NCBI RefSeq assembly: GCF_000176015.1 | Contig: NZ_ACYY01000018.1 | Span: 1-62,170 of the forward strand | Direction: 5' to 3' | From: Rhodobacter ferrooxidans | GTDB lineage: Bacteria; Pseudomonadota; Alphaproteobacteria; Rhodobacterales; Rhodobacteraceae | DNA: 62,170 bases | Shown here: piece by piece, positions 38,574 through 49,519 of the stretch | How positions within the stretch are numbered: the first letter of the stretch is position 1 | Layout of the letters: the number at the start of each line of letters is the position of its first letter | Program-made: the position numbers and the translations under genes | Notes under the pieces: generated by a model | Databases searched by the model: none | Seen by the model: only the letters and a program-made list of their open reading frames with translations | What the model was told of the DNA's origin: nothing

Positions 38574-39558
38574 CGGCGGCCTCCAGTTGCTTGCGGATAC
38601 GGGCGCGGGTATCGGCGTCGCAGAACGCCGCGTCAAGGCTGGTGCGGGCGATGGCGCGGAATTGGCCTGCGTCCCAGTCGAAGGCGTCGTGCAGGCGGTC
38701 ATATTCCCGCGCCATCGTGGTGTGGAAAAACGGCGGATCGTCGGTCGAGATGGTGACCTTGACGCCGCGCTGCAGCAGCGTGCTGATCGGATGCGCGCGC
38801 CAGTTGGGGTAGAGCCCGAGCGCAATGTTCGAGCCGGGGCAAACCTCCAGCACGATACCCTTTTCCGCCAGCTCATCGACCAGCGCCAGGTCCTCGATGG
38901 CGCGCACGCCATGGCCGATGCGTTCGACCTCCAGATCGTGCAGCGCATCACGCACCGAATCCGGGCCACCCCATTCGCCGGCATGGGCGGTCAGCCGCAG
39001 CCCGGCCTCGCGCGCCGCATCAAAAGCCCAGCGGAAGTCTTTGGGTTTGCCTATCTTTTCGTCACCGGCGATGCCGAAGCCGGTGATGAAATCACCCGCG
39101 GTTTCGGCGGCACAAAGCGCGGTTTGCCGGGCCTTTTCCGGTCCGAAATGCCGGATGCAGGTGATGATGCCGCGCAGGGTTATGCCGTGAGTTTTCTGTG
39201 CGATTTCAGCGGCTTCCTGAATGGCCTGCAAGTATTCGCGCCAGGCGCCAAGGTCGCGGTTGCCGCAGAAATCCGGCGACAAGAAGGTTTCCGAATAGAT
39301 CACCCCACTTGCGGCGCTTTCTTCGAGCACCGCGAGGGTCAGCCGGTGGTAATCCATCGGGGTTTTCAGGGTTTCGGTGGCGGCCTCGTAAACCTTCAGG
39401 AACTGCCAGAAATCGCTGAACTTGTAGCCGCCATCGGCGTCGAACATCCCCGACAGGTCGATATGTTTCTCGCGCGCCAGTCCGCGGATGAAGGCCGGGG
39501 GTGCCGCGCCTTCCAGATGCAGGTGCAACTCGACCTTGGCCAAGTCTTTCAAACTCAT
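38566..39558 (-). CDS. add: Adenosine deaminase
   Basis: A 330-residue zinc enzyme converting (deoxy)adenosine to (deoxy)inosine. Zinc-ligand [13 protein letters not shown] is at the N-terminus, catalytic residues fall in [15 protein letters not shown] and [12 protein letters not shown], and the last zinc ligand is in [10 protein letters not shown]. Start ATG 39558 gives [17 protein letters not shown] and overlaps the deoB end by four bases (ATGA-type). Its ribosome site is weak, consistent with coupled translation. Confidence 0.94.
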   Translation of the reverse strand: MSLKDLAKVELHLHLEGAAPPAFIRGLAREKHIDLSGMFDADGGYKFSDFWQFLKVYEAATETLKTPMDYHRLTLAVLEESAASGVIYSETFLSPDFCGNRDLGAWREYLQAIQEAAEIAQKTHGITLRGIITCIRHFGPEKARQTALCAAETAGDFITGFGIAGDEKIGKPKDFRWAFDAAREAGLRLTAHAGEWGGPDSVRDALHDLEVERIGHGVRAIEDLALVDELAEKGIVLEVCPGSNIALGLYPNWRAHPISTLLQRGVKVTISTDDPPFFHTTMAREYDRLHDAFDWDAGQFRAIARTSLDAAFCDADTRARIRKQLEAADA

Positions 39559-40751
39559 AGGAAGTTTTTCCCGTTGCCCTGCGCAGGCACCCCCAGATGT
39601 GCGGCAATCGAGGCCGCGACATCGGTGAAACCGCAAATGCCGATCTGCCCCGTCCCGGCCCCCGCCACCACAACCGGCACCCGCTCACGCGTGTGTTCCG
39701 TGCCGCGGAAGGTGGGGTCGTTGCCATGGTCGGCGGTGAAAATCGCGATATCGCCGGGGCGCAGGCGGGTCAGGAGAACGCCCACGCGGGCGTCAAACCA
39801 CTCCAGCGCGCGGGCGTATCCCGCCACGTCGCGGCGGTGGCCATACAGACTGTCGAACTCGACAAAGTTCGCAAAGGTCAAGGAACCGGGTTCAGCACCG
39901 TCCGCCAAGGCCAATAAATGTTCGAAAAGGTCAAGATCGGATTTTCCCTTGTGCAGGGTCCCGATGCCCTGCATCGAGAAGATATCGCCGATCTTGCCCA
40001 CCGCATGCGTGGCCCGCCCCGCCCCCTGCACCCAGTCCAGCAGCGTCGGCGCCGGGGGGGCTATGGCATAGTCATGCCGGTTCGGCGTGCGGGTAAACGC
40101 CCCCGGTTGCCCAAGGAAGGGCCGCGCGATCACCCGGCCCACCTTCATCGCGTGCAACGTCGGCGCCAGCGCCTTGCACAGGGTCAGCAACCGCTCCAGC
40201 CCGAAGCTTTCCTCGTGTGCCGCGATCTGGAACACCGAATCCGCCGAGGTGTAGCAGATCGGCCAGCCGGTCCGCATATGCTCGGCCCCCAGCTTTTCGA
40301 TGATCGGAATACCCGAGGCGTGGCAGTTGCCCAGGATGCCCTTGGTGCCTGCCAGCGCACAGACCTGCGCCACCAGACCTTCGGGAAACGCCGGGGTCGT
40401 ATCGGGGAAATAGGTCCAGTCCCACGGCACCGGCACCCCCGCCAGTTCCCAATGCCCCGAGGGGGTATCCTTGCCGTTCGACACTTCGGTCGCAGCCCCC
40501 CAGCGCCCGCTGGGCACCGCGCCAAGCCCCGGCGTTGCATCGCCCGAGGCCAGCCGCACCGCCGCCCCCAGCCCCAGCCCGTCCAGCACCGGCAGCCGCA
40601 ACGGCCCCGCGCGCCCGACATCGGCCCGCCCGGCCGCACATTCTGCGGCGATATGCGCCAGCGTGTTGGCCCCGGCATCACCGAAAACCGCCGCATCCGG
40701 CGCGCCGCCGCAGCCCACCGAATCCATCACCACCAGAAATGCCCGCGTCAT
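39555..40751 (-). CDS. deoB: Phosphopentomutase
   Basis: A 398-residue alkaline-phosphatase-fold mutase interconverting (deoxy)ribose-1-phosphate and -5-phosphate. The metal and phosphate site starts at VVMDSVGCGGAPDAA, VSNGKDTPSGHWELAG holds the phosphorylated Thr, and IFTADHGNDPTFRGTEHTRE closes the metal site. Two adjacent ATGs (40754, 40751) are possible; 40751 begins on the last base of the deoA stop (TGATG). Confidence 0.94.
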   Translation of the reverse strand: MTRAFLVVMDSVGCGGAPDAAVFGDAGANTLAHIAAECAAGRADVGRAGPLRLPVLDGLGLGAAVRLASGDATPGLGAVPSGRWGAATEVSNGKDTPSGHWELAGVPVPWDWTYFPDTTPAFPEGLVAQVCALAGTKGILGNCHASGIPIIEKLGAEHMRTGWPICYTSADSVFQIAAHEESFGLERLLTLCKALAPTLHAMKVGRVIARPFLGQPGAFTRTPNRHDYAIAPPAPTLLDWVQGAGRATHAVGKIGDIFSMQGIGTLHKGKSDLDLFEHLLALADGAEPGSLTFANFVEFDSLYGHRRDVAGYARALEWFDARVGVLLTRLRPGDIAIFTADHGNDPTFRGTEHTRERVPVVVAGAGTGQIGICGFTDVAASIAAHLGVPAQGNGKNFL

Positions 40752-42058
40752 CATGCGATCCTTTTATGCACCAGGGGCGGCTCGTCCGGGGCCGCGGGGC
40801 CAAAGCCGTAGGCCGCCTGCACCGCCTGCACCGCCCGATCCGCCTCGGCCTCGGTCGCGGCATGCACCATTGCCAGCGGCACATCGCGGCTGGCCTCTTC
40901 GCCGATCCCGGCCATGTCCGAAAGCCCGACCGAAGGATTGACCTTGTCGCCCTCGCGCAAGCGGCCCCCACCCAGCCGCACCACCGCCTGTCCCAGCGCG
41001 AAACCGTCGATGCTGGTGACAAACCCCTCGCCGGGGCAAGGCACCTCGCGTTGCACCGGGGCGGCGGGCAACCGGTCGGGCCAGCGGTCCACAAAATCGG
41101 CAGGCCCGCCCTGCGCCGCCACCATGCGGCCGAAATATTCCGCCGCAGCACCGCTTTCCAGCGCCTGCTCGATCCGCCCCGCCCCATCCGCCGCATCCGC
41201 CGCGATGCCGCCCAAGGCGAGGGCCTCGCCGCCCAAAGCCGCCGTCAGATCCCACAGGGCGGTGTTGACCGAGGTGCCGGTCAACGTCTCCATCACCTCG
41301 ATCACCTCCAGCGCGTTGCCCGCGGCGGTGGCCAGGGGCTGGCTCATGTCGGTGATCAGCGCCGTGGTCATGCAGCCGGCCCCTTGCGCGGTAGAGACCA
41401 GGGCACGGGCCAGCGCCTCGGCCTGCTCCATGGTCTTCATGAAAGCGCCGGAACCGACTTTCACATCCAGAACAAGGGCTTCCAGCCCCGCCGCCAGTTT
41501 CTTCGCCAGAATCGAGGCGGTGATCAGGTCGATGCTTTCCACCGTCGACGTGACATCGCGGATGGCATAAAGACGGCGGTCGGCGGGGGCAATTTCGGCG
41601 CTGGCCGAGACGATGGCGCAGCGGATATCGCCGATCTGGGTGCGCAACTGCTCCTCGGTCAGTGCGGTGCGGAAACCGGGGATCGCCTCCAGCTTGTCCA
41701 GCGTGCCGCCGGTATGGCCAAGGCCGCGGCCCGAAATCATCGGCACATAGGCGCCGCAAGCCGCCAGCGCCGGGGCCAGCAGAAGGGAAATGCAATCACC
41801 GATGCCGCCGGTGGAATGTTTGTCCAGCACCGGGCCGGGCATGTCCCAATGCAGCACCTTGCCGGAGTCGCGCATAGCCCGGGTCAGCGACACCCGGCCG
41901 ACCTCGCCCAACCCGTTCAGAAACACTGCCATGGCAAAAGCCCCGGCCTGCGCGTCCGTGACAGCACCTGAGGCGAGCCCTTGGGCGAACCAGTTCAACT
42001 CCTCGACCGAGGGGGTTTTGCTTTGGCGGACCAGCGCGATGATGCTGCGGGCGTCCAT
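40751..42058 (-). CDS. deoA: Thymidine phosphorylase
   Basis: A 435-residue pyrimidine phosphorylase splitting thymidine or deoxyuridine. The phosphate-site loop DKHSTGGIGDCISL is intact, as are GRGLGHTGGTLDKLEAIPG and DVKVGSGAFMKT. Its start overlaps the cdd stop (ATGA) and its end overlaps the deoB start. Confidence 0.95.
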   Translation of the reverse strand: MDARSIIALVRQSKTPSVEELNWFAQGLASGAVTDAQAGAFAMAVFLNGLGEVGRVSLTRAMRDSGKVLHWDMPGPVLDKHSTGGIGDCISLLLAPALAACGAYVPMISGRGLGHTGGTLDKLEAIPGFRTALTEEQLRTQIGDIRCAIVSASAEIAPADRRLYAIRDVTSTVESIDLITASILAKKLAAGLEALVLDVKVGSGAFMKTMEQAEALARALVSTAQGAGCMTTALITDMSQPLATAAGNALEVIEVMETLTGTSVNTALWDLTAALGGEALALGGIAADAADGAGRIEQALESGAAAEYFGRMVAAQGGPADFVDRWPDRLPAAPVQREVPCPGEGFVTSIDGFALGQAVVRLGGGRLREGDKVNPSVGLSDMAGIGEEASRDVPLAMVHAATEAEADRAVQAVQAAYGFGPAAPDEPPLVHKRIA

Positions 42059-42450
42059 CAGGCGCGGTCCATGTGGGCGGCGGTGAAGACGCCGGGCAGC
42101 AGGTCGGCCACGGTGGTGGCGCGGGCTTTGCCGTCAGTGGTGCAAAGGGTGACGGGCACCTGCGGGTCGGCAAACTCGGCCAGCTTCTGGCGGCAGCCAC
42201 CGCAGGGCGGCACCGGGTCGGGGCTGTCGGCAATCACCAGCACCTCGGCAATACGGGTCTCGCCCGCCGCCACCATGGCGGCGATGGCCCCGGCCTCGGC
42301 GCAGGTGCCTTCGGGATAGGCGACGTTTTCAACATTGCAGCCGGCATAGATCACCCCGGAGGTCGCCCTGATCGCCGCCCCGACCTTGAAGCGGGAATAG
42401 GGGGCATAGGCGTTGTGGCGCACGTCGGTTGCGGCTTTCAGCAGGGACAT
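42058..42450 (-). CDS. cdd: Cytidine deaminase
   Basis: A 130-residue tetrameric-type deaminase. Substrate residues lie in YAPYSRFKVGAAIRA and NVENVAYPEGTCAEAGA, with the zinc-binding Cys and Glu in the latter, and the second zinc motif is PPCGGCRQKLAEF. ATG 42450 follows GGAGG. It is first in the salvage operon, where a promoter should lie in the 250-bp gap to maeB. Confidence 0.95.
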   Translation of the reverse strand: MSLLKAATDVRHNAYAPYSRFKVGAAIRATSGVIYAGCNVENVAYPEGTCAEAGAIAAMVAAGETRIAEVLVIADSPDPVPPCGGCRQKLAEFADPQVPVTLCTTDGKARATTVADLLPGVFTAAHMDRA

Positions 42451-42525
42451 CGGGGCCTCCTTTGGGTTGGCGCGAGTTTGCGGCCAGCGTGGGCGGGATG
42501 CAAGCGGTGTGCTTGCGGCCAAGGA

Positions 42526-42567
42526 CGGGGGCGCTGTCCCCGGACCCCCGGGATATTTGTGCAAAGG
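42526..42567 (+). repeat. Dispersed GAGGATATTT repeat, copy 3
   Basis: CGGGGGCGCTGTCCCCGG forms a short hairpin and is followed by ACCCCCGGGATATTTGTG and CAAAGG. It lies between the divergent cdd and maeB genes, closest in its right half to copy 4. Confidence 0.7.
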
Positions 42568-42700
42568 AGAAAATGGGAGGGGAGGTCTTGGGGCAGGTTT
42601 TCGGGCATTGTCTCCTGGCGTCGATCCGGCGCAGAATGTAGGTGTGACGGCGCGGGCGGTTGCTGATAGTTCAGCATTAAACTATTTTTGGAGGAACGGC

Positions 42701-44976
<2,276 letters not shown>

Positions 44977-44980
<4 letters not shown>

Positions 44981-45761
44981 TGTTCGCCACCTGACACAAG
45001 ATACCCATGACGGCTTTGAGCCCTTTGCGGACATACGAAAACGCTACGGCTTGGGGCTAAGGTAGTCACTTTTAACCACCATTCGGGCTTGTCAAAAATT
45101 TCGACTCGAGATACCAACCAACTTACCCTGCGTCAGCATGGGCGACCTGTCAAACGTACTTGCGGTACGGGTAGGTGGCAATTCTCCGCAATTTTTCGTG
45201 GGAATTGCACATTATCATAACAGGTGGGAATGGAGGGTAGCAATGAACGAGGTCATCGGTAGTGGGTTATTTGCTTTGGTCGCGGCTCTTGTGGCTGTTT
45301 CGTATCAGTATTGGCAGTTTCGAAAGCAACTTCAGGCTGCGCATGACGACGCGATATCTGACAGCAAAAAACGTGTAATCGAAGCGCTAATAGCTTATAG
45401 ATTTGTGCTTATCTCAGATAGACGAAATGATCCTGAGCCGACAATGCGCTTCAATGCGGCACTATCTGCAATTCCTGTTCATTTCTCACACAGCAAGGCG
45501 TGCTTAGATAAGTACCGCGCCATCGGCGATAATTTCACTGCCGAAAAATACTATGATTTAGTCATCGAATTGATGAAAGATGTGCCACTCGGAACGGCAT
45601 CATTTGATAAGCATCTTCTAGAGAATGTGCCTCGCGTCACGCCGAAAAACAATTAGACCTCAAATCAATTGTTCACGAACGCCCGCTTCGTCCGCATAGC
45701 TGCCCTTCGTCACTGATGGCGTCTGGCGCACGGGAACCTTGTGTCAGACGGCGAACACTAG
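44977..45761. mobile_element. Non-autonomous element with 33-bp inverted ends
   Basis: The left end (44977-45009) and the complement of the right end (45729-45761) agree at 28 of 33 positions, both starting CTAGTGTTCGCC and containing CTGACACAAG. CTAG at each tip is probably a duplicated 4-bp target. No transposase is present. It carries one AT-rich gene (45243-45656), and the insertion falls exactly on the maeB stop codon. Confidence 0.72.
45243..45656 (+). CDS. Membrane-anchored protein carried by the inverted-repeat element
   Basis: A 137-residue protein: one N-terminal membrane helix (about residues 5-22, IGSGLFALVAALVAVSYQYW), then a charged cytoplasmic region with a coiled-coil-like KQLQAAHDDAISDSKKRVIE and FNAALSAIPVHFSHSKACLDKY. 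This layout weakly recalls DUF6680-type proteins (helix, then RR..F..LM..R and an ALN.I...F block); I am not sure. ATG 45243 follows GGAGGG at ideal spacing. Codons such as CTA, ATA and AGA contrast with the host. It is probably cargo of the flanking inverted repeats. Confidence 0.65.
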   Translation: MNEVIGSGLFALVAALVAVSYQYWQFRKQLQAAHDDAISDSKKRVIEALIAYRFVLISDRRNDPEPTMRFNAALSAIPVHFSHSKACLDKYRAIGDNFTAEKYYDLVIELMKDVPLGTASFDKHLLENVPRVTPKNN

Positions 45762-45992
45762 GGTAGAATCGGCGGGGTTGAATAGAACCGCGACACCCCG
45801 CCGCAACTTTGCAAAGTTTTGCGCTTTGTGAGATTTCCGGCAAGATTTGCTGGGGTTTGCAAAACTTTGCGGCGCGGATCGGCGGAAATCTGCAAATTTT
45901 TTCGCAGCAACGCCCGGATGAGACTGGCAATATCATTGCGCGCCGCCCCCCCTGTCGCGTAACAAGCAGCAAGCTTTGGGAGGAGGCATACG
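45762..45992 (+). promoter_or_regulatory. prpE control region with phased TTTGC motifs
   Basis: TTTGCAAA occurs at 45808-45815 and 45856-45863. Counting TTTGC starts gives 45808, 45818 and then 45846, 45856, 45866, so each group is spaced by exactly 10 bp. A further CTGCAAAT...TTCGCAG lies near 45,889. The motif resembles the TTTGCAAA target reported for the ScfR-family regulator PccR of R. sphaeroides (from memory). The rest of the 336-bp gap to the previous gene is the right end of the inverted-repeat element. Confidence 0.6.
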
Positions 45993-47897
45993 ATGGCATA
46001 CGCCGGTGCATACGCAGACCTTTACGCAGGCTGGAAGGCCAACCCCGAGGGGTTCTGGATGGAGGCCGCACAGGGCATCGACTGGGTCAAGGCCCCCACG
46101 CGGGCCCTGAACGACGACCGCGCGCCGCTGTATGAATGGTTCTCCGACGCCGTTGTGAACACCTGCTTCAATGCCGTTGACCGCCATGTGCTGGCCGGGC
46201 GCGGCGACCAGATCGCCATCAAGCACGTCAGCCCGATCACCCATTCGACCAAGGGCATCACCTATGCCCAGTTGCAAAAGCGGGTGGCCAGTCTGGCGGG
46301 TGCCCTGCGTGCCAAGGGCGTCGAAAAGGGCGACCGCGTCATCATCTACATGCCGATGATCGCTGAAGCGGTCGAGGCGATGCTGGCCTGCGCACGGCTT
46401 GGCGCCATTCATTCGGTGGTGTTCGGCGGGTTTGCCGCCAACGAACTGGCGGTGCGGATCGACGACTGCACGCCCAAATGCATCATCGCCGCCTCTTGCG
46501 GGCTGGAGCCGGGCCGGGTGGTGCACTACAAGCCCCTGCTGGACAAGGCAATCGACCTGGCCAGCCACAAGCCTGACTTCTGCGTGGTGTTCCAGCGCGA
46601 GGAAGAGGTGGCCAAGCTGATCGAGGGCCGCGACGTGGCCTGGCACACCTTCCAGTATGGTGTCGAACCGGCGGAATGTGTGCCGGTTTCGGGCGACCAT
46701 CCGGTCTATATCCTGTACACCTCGGGCACAACCGGCGCGCCCAAGGGCGTGGTGCGTGCCACCGCCGGGCATCTGGTGGCGCTGAACTGGACGATGAAGG
46801 CGATCTACGACATCGACGCCGGCGATGTGTTCTGGGCGGCCTCGGACGTGGGCTGGGTCGTGGGCCACAGCTACATCTGCTATGCGCCGCTGATCGCCGG
46901 GGCCACCACCATTGTCTATGAAGGCAAGCCGGTGGGCACGCCGGACGCCGGGGCGTTCTGGCGGGTGGTGCAGAACCAGCGCGTCAAGGTGCTGTTCACC
47001 GCCCCCACAGCACTTCGCGCCATCAAGCGCGATGACCCGCAGGGCGAATTGATCAAGGATTACAACCTGCGCTCGCTGAAGGCACTGTATCTGGCGGGCG
47101 AACGTGCCGACCCCGATACCATCCTGTGGGCCGGGCGGCATCTGAACGTGCCGGTGATCGACCACTGGTGGCAGACCGAAACCGGCTGGGCCATCGCCGC
47201 CAACCCCCTGGGGATCGAGGCGTTGACGGTCAAGATCGGCTCGCCGTCGGTGGCGATGCCCGGCTATGACGTTCAGGTGCTGGACGAGGGCGGCCATCCG
47301 GTGGCCCCCGGCACGCTGGGCGCCATCGTGGTCAAGCTGCCGCTGCCCCCCGGCACCCTGCCGACGCTGTGGAACGCCGAAGACCGCTTCAAGAAAAGCT
47401 ATCTTGCGCATTTCCCCGGCTTTTATGAAACCGGCGACGCGGGCTACATCGACGAGGACGGCTATCTTTACATCATGGCCCGCACCGATGACGTGATCAA
47501 CGTCGCAGGCCACCGCCTTTCCACCGGCGCCATGGAAGAAGTGCTGGCAGGCCATCCCGATGTCGCAGAATGTGCGGTGATCGGCGTGGCCGATCAGCTC
47601 AAGGGCCAGTCGCCGCTGGGCTTTTTGTGCCTTAACAAGGGCTCGGGCCGTGACGCCGGCGATGTGGTCAAGGAATGTGTCAAGCTGATGCGCGAAAAGA
47701 TCGGCCCGGTGGCCGACTTCAAACGCGCCGTGGTGGTGGACCGGCTGCCGAAAACCCGTTCGGGCAAGATCTTGCGCGGCACCATGGTCAAGATCGCGGA
47801 CAGCACGCCCTACAAGGCCCCCGCCACCATCGACGATCCGGCCATTCTGGACGAGATCAAGGCGGCGCTGCAAACTCTGGGTCTGGCCAAGGGTTAA
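45993..47897 (+). CDS. prpE: Propionyl-CoA synthetase
   Basis: A 634-residue acyl-CoA synthetase activating propionate via an acyl-AMP. Residues 1-60 are the ACAS N-domain; the phosphate loop is YILYTSGTTGAPKGVVR, the adenylate motif DHWWQTETGWAI, and the C-terminal hinge ETGDAGYIDEDGYLYIMAR is followed by the catalytic lysine in KTRSGKILRG. Features such as VFGGFAANELAVRIDDC and YGVEPAECVPV favour PrpE over acetyl-CoA synthetase. ATG 45993 follows GGGAGGAGG. Confidence 0.9.
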   Translation: MAYAGAYADLYAGWKANPEGFWMEAAQGIDWVKAPTRALNDDRAPLYEWFSDAVVNTCFNAVDRHVLAGRGDQIAIKHVSPITHSTKGITYAQLQKRVASLAGALRAKGVEKGDRVIIYMPMIAEAVEAMLACARLGAIHSVVFGGFAANELAVRIDDCTPKCIIAASCGLEPGRVVHYKPLLDKAIDLASHKPDFCVVFQREEEVAKLIEGRDVAWHTFQYGVEPAECVPVSGDHPVYILYTSGTTGAPKGVVRATAGHLVALNWTMKAIYDIDAGDVFWAASDVGWVVGHSYICYAPLIAGATTIVYEGKPVGTPDAGAFWRVVQNQRVKVLFTAPTALRAIKRDDPQGELIKDYNLRSLKALYLAGERADPDTILWAGRHLNVPVIDHWWQTETGWAIAANPLGIEALTVKIGSPSVAMPGYDVQVLDEGGHPVAPGTLGAIVVKLPLPPGTLPTLWNAEDRFKKSYLAHFPGFYETGDAGYIDEDGYLYIMARTDDVINVAGHRLSTGAMEEVLAGHPDVAECAVIGVADQLKGQSPLGFLCLNKGSGRDAGDVVKECVKLMREKIGPVADFKRAVVVDRLPKTRSGKILRGTMVKIADSTPYKAPATIDDPAILDEIKAALQTLGLAKG

Positions 47898-47904
47898 GCC
47901 TTTC

Positions 47905-47926
47905 GGCGCGGGTTTCGGCCCGCGCC
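47905..47926 (+). terminator. Hairpin after prpE
   Basis: A perfect eight-bp stem GGCGCGGG/CCCGCGCC with a six-base loop lies eight bases after the prpE stop. There is no U-run, so termination efficiency is uncertain. Confidence 0.55.
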
Positions 47927-48034
47927 AATTCGGCCTTGGCCTTTGCCGATTGCTCGCGTAGCTTGTGCTACCATGTCAGTTTCGCGCAATTTCGCCGCCC
48001 CGCTGCCGCTCTGGCCCCTCGCCGGAGCAGGCCT

Positions 48035-49519
48035 ATGACCGAGCACCGCACATGTGCCGAACCCGCCCTTCCGGCAGGCGTTTCGCATCGCGTCTGCGAC
48101 CCTGCGACCTTCGCCTATTTCAGCCATGACCTGCGCGCCGCGCTGGCCGATGTGCTGGGCGGCTTGCAGATGATCCCCCCCGAGGCGATGTCACCGGCGG
48201 TTCAGAACCAGATCGCCCAGGTGCGGGCCTCGGGCGACATGCTGGCGCGGCTGATGGAGGCCGGGCTGTCGGTGATGGCGGGCGAGGCCGAACTGCCGCC
48301 GGCACCGGAACCGATCCGCACCGAACACCTGATGGCCGACATTTCGGCCCGCTGGGAGGCCGCTGCGGCGGCGCGTGGGCTGGGGTTCCGGCTGACACAG
48401 GCCGCCGATGTGCCGCCGCGGTTTTGCGCCGACCGCATCGCCCTGGAACGGGTGCTGGCCAACCTGCTGGGCAATGCCATCCGCCACAGCCGCAGCGGCA
48501 CGGTTTCGTGCAGCCTTGATTGCCCGCAGGGCCACCTGCGCTTTGCCATCCACAACGACGGCCCCGGATTTCCGGCGGCGGTGCTGGCCCAGACCACGCC
48601 GCCACCTGCGCCCAGCCAGATGCGCCACGGCCTTGGCCTTGTCATCGCCCGGGCGATGACCGACCGGCTGGGCGGGCGGCTAAGCCTGCGCAACCCAGCG
48701 GGCGGCGGCGCCGAGGCGGTGCTGGAGATGCCGCTGACCGCCCTGCCCGACTTCGCCGCCCTCGATGCACCTCTGCCCGACCTGACCGGGCTGCGCGTGC
48801 TGCTGGCCGAGGATTCCGTCACCGGTCAATTCGTGGTGGGCCGGATGCTGGCCGAACTCGGCGTTTCGGCGGAACTCGCCGCCGATGGTGCCGAGGCGCT
48901 GGCCTGGCTGCAACGCGCCCCCTTCGATCTGGCGCTGATCGACATTGAGATGCCGCGGCTGTCGGGCCTGCAGGTGATCCGCGCCCTGCGCGCGCTGCCA
49001 AGGCCCGCCGCCCGCACGCCGGTGATCGTGCTGACAGCCCACCTGCATCCCGCCAGCCTGTCCCAGATCACCGCTGCCGGGGCCGATGCGCTGCTGTCAA
49101 AGCTGCGACTGGACGCGGTGACCCTTGGCCAAACAATGGCCGGGGTGCTGGCGCCGGCGGCGGAACCTGCCTCTGACCCCGCGCCGTTCGATCCGGCCCG
49201 CCTGCACCACCTGCTGCAGCTTGCGGGCCCGGCGACGGCGCGCGAGTTGCTGACCCGTCTGGATGCCGACCTTGCCGCCACCCGCACCCAGCTTGCCCGG
49301 GCGGCCAGCGGGCCAGACTGGCCAAGCCTGCGGGCGCAAAGCCATGTGCTGATCGCACTTGCGGGCACTGTCGGCGCAGACCCGCTGCACCGCTCGGCCG
49401 TGGCGCTGAACGCGGTGGCGCATCAGCGCGACGCAAGCTCTTTACACGGCCTGCACCGCACCACGCTGGGCCAACTTGACGCGCTGATCCGCGTCCTTGC
49501 CGATCAGGCCGCCCAATGA
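48035..49519 (+). CDS. Soluble hybrid histidine kinase with REC and Hpt domains
   Basis: A 494-residue phosphorelay protein without membrane segments or an N-terminal sensor domain. An H-box lies at YFSHDLRAALADVLGG (about residue 31), the ATPase domain carries NLLGNAIRHSRSG (N-box), NDGPGF and HGLGLVIARAM. A receiver domain (about 255-370, VLLAEDSVTGQF and LALIDIEMPRLSG) and a C-terminal Hpt-like region (LRAQSHVLIALAGTVGADPL with a candidate phospho-His) follow. ATG 48035 follows GGAG. Its stop overlaps the next gene by four bases, so the two form a cognate pair. The input signal is unknown. Confidence 0.85.
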   Translation: MTEHRTCAEPALPAGVSHRVCDPATFAYFSHDLRAALADVLGGLQMIPPEAMSPAVQNQIAQVRASGDMLARLMEAGLSVMAGEAELPPAPEPIRTEHLMADISARWEAAAAARGLGFRLTQAADVPPRFCADRIALERVLANLLGNAIRHSRSGTVSCSLDCPQGHLRFAIHNDGPGFPAAVLAQTTPPPAPSQMRHGLGLVIARAMTDRLGGRLSLRNPAGGGAEAVLEMPLTALPDFAALDAPLPDLTGLRVLLAEDSVTGQFVVGRMLAELGVSAELAADGAEALAWLQRAPFDLALIDIEMPRLSGLQVIRALRALPRPAARTPVIVLTAHLHPASLSQITAAGADALLSKLRLDAVTLGQTMAGVLAPAAEPASDPAPFDPARLHHLLQLAGPATARELLTRLDADLAATRTQLARAASGPDWPSLRAQSHVLIALAGTVGADPLHRSAVALNAVAHQRDASSLHGLHRTTLGQLDALIRVLADQAAQ

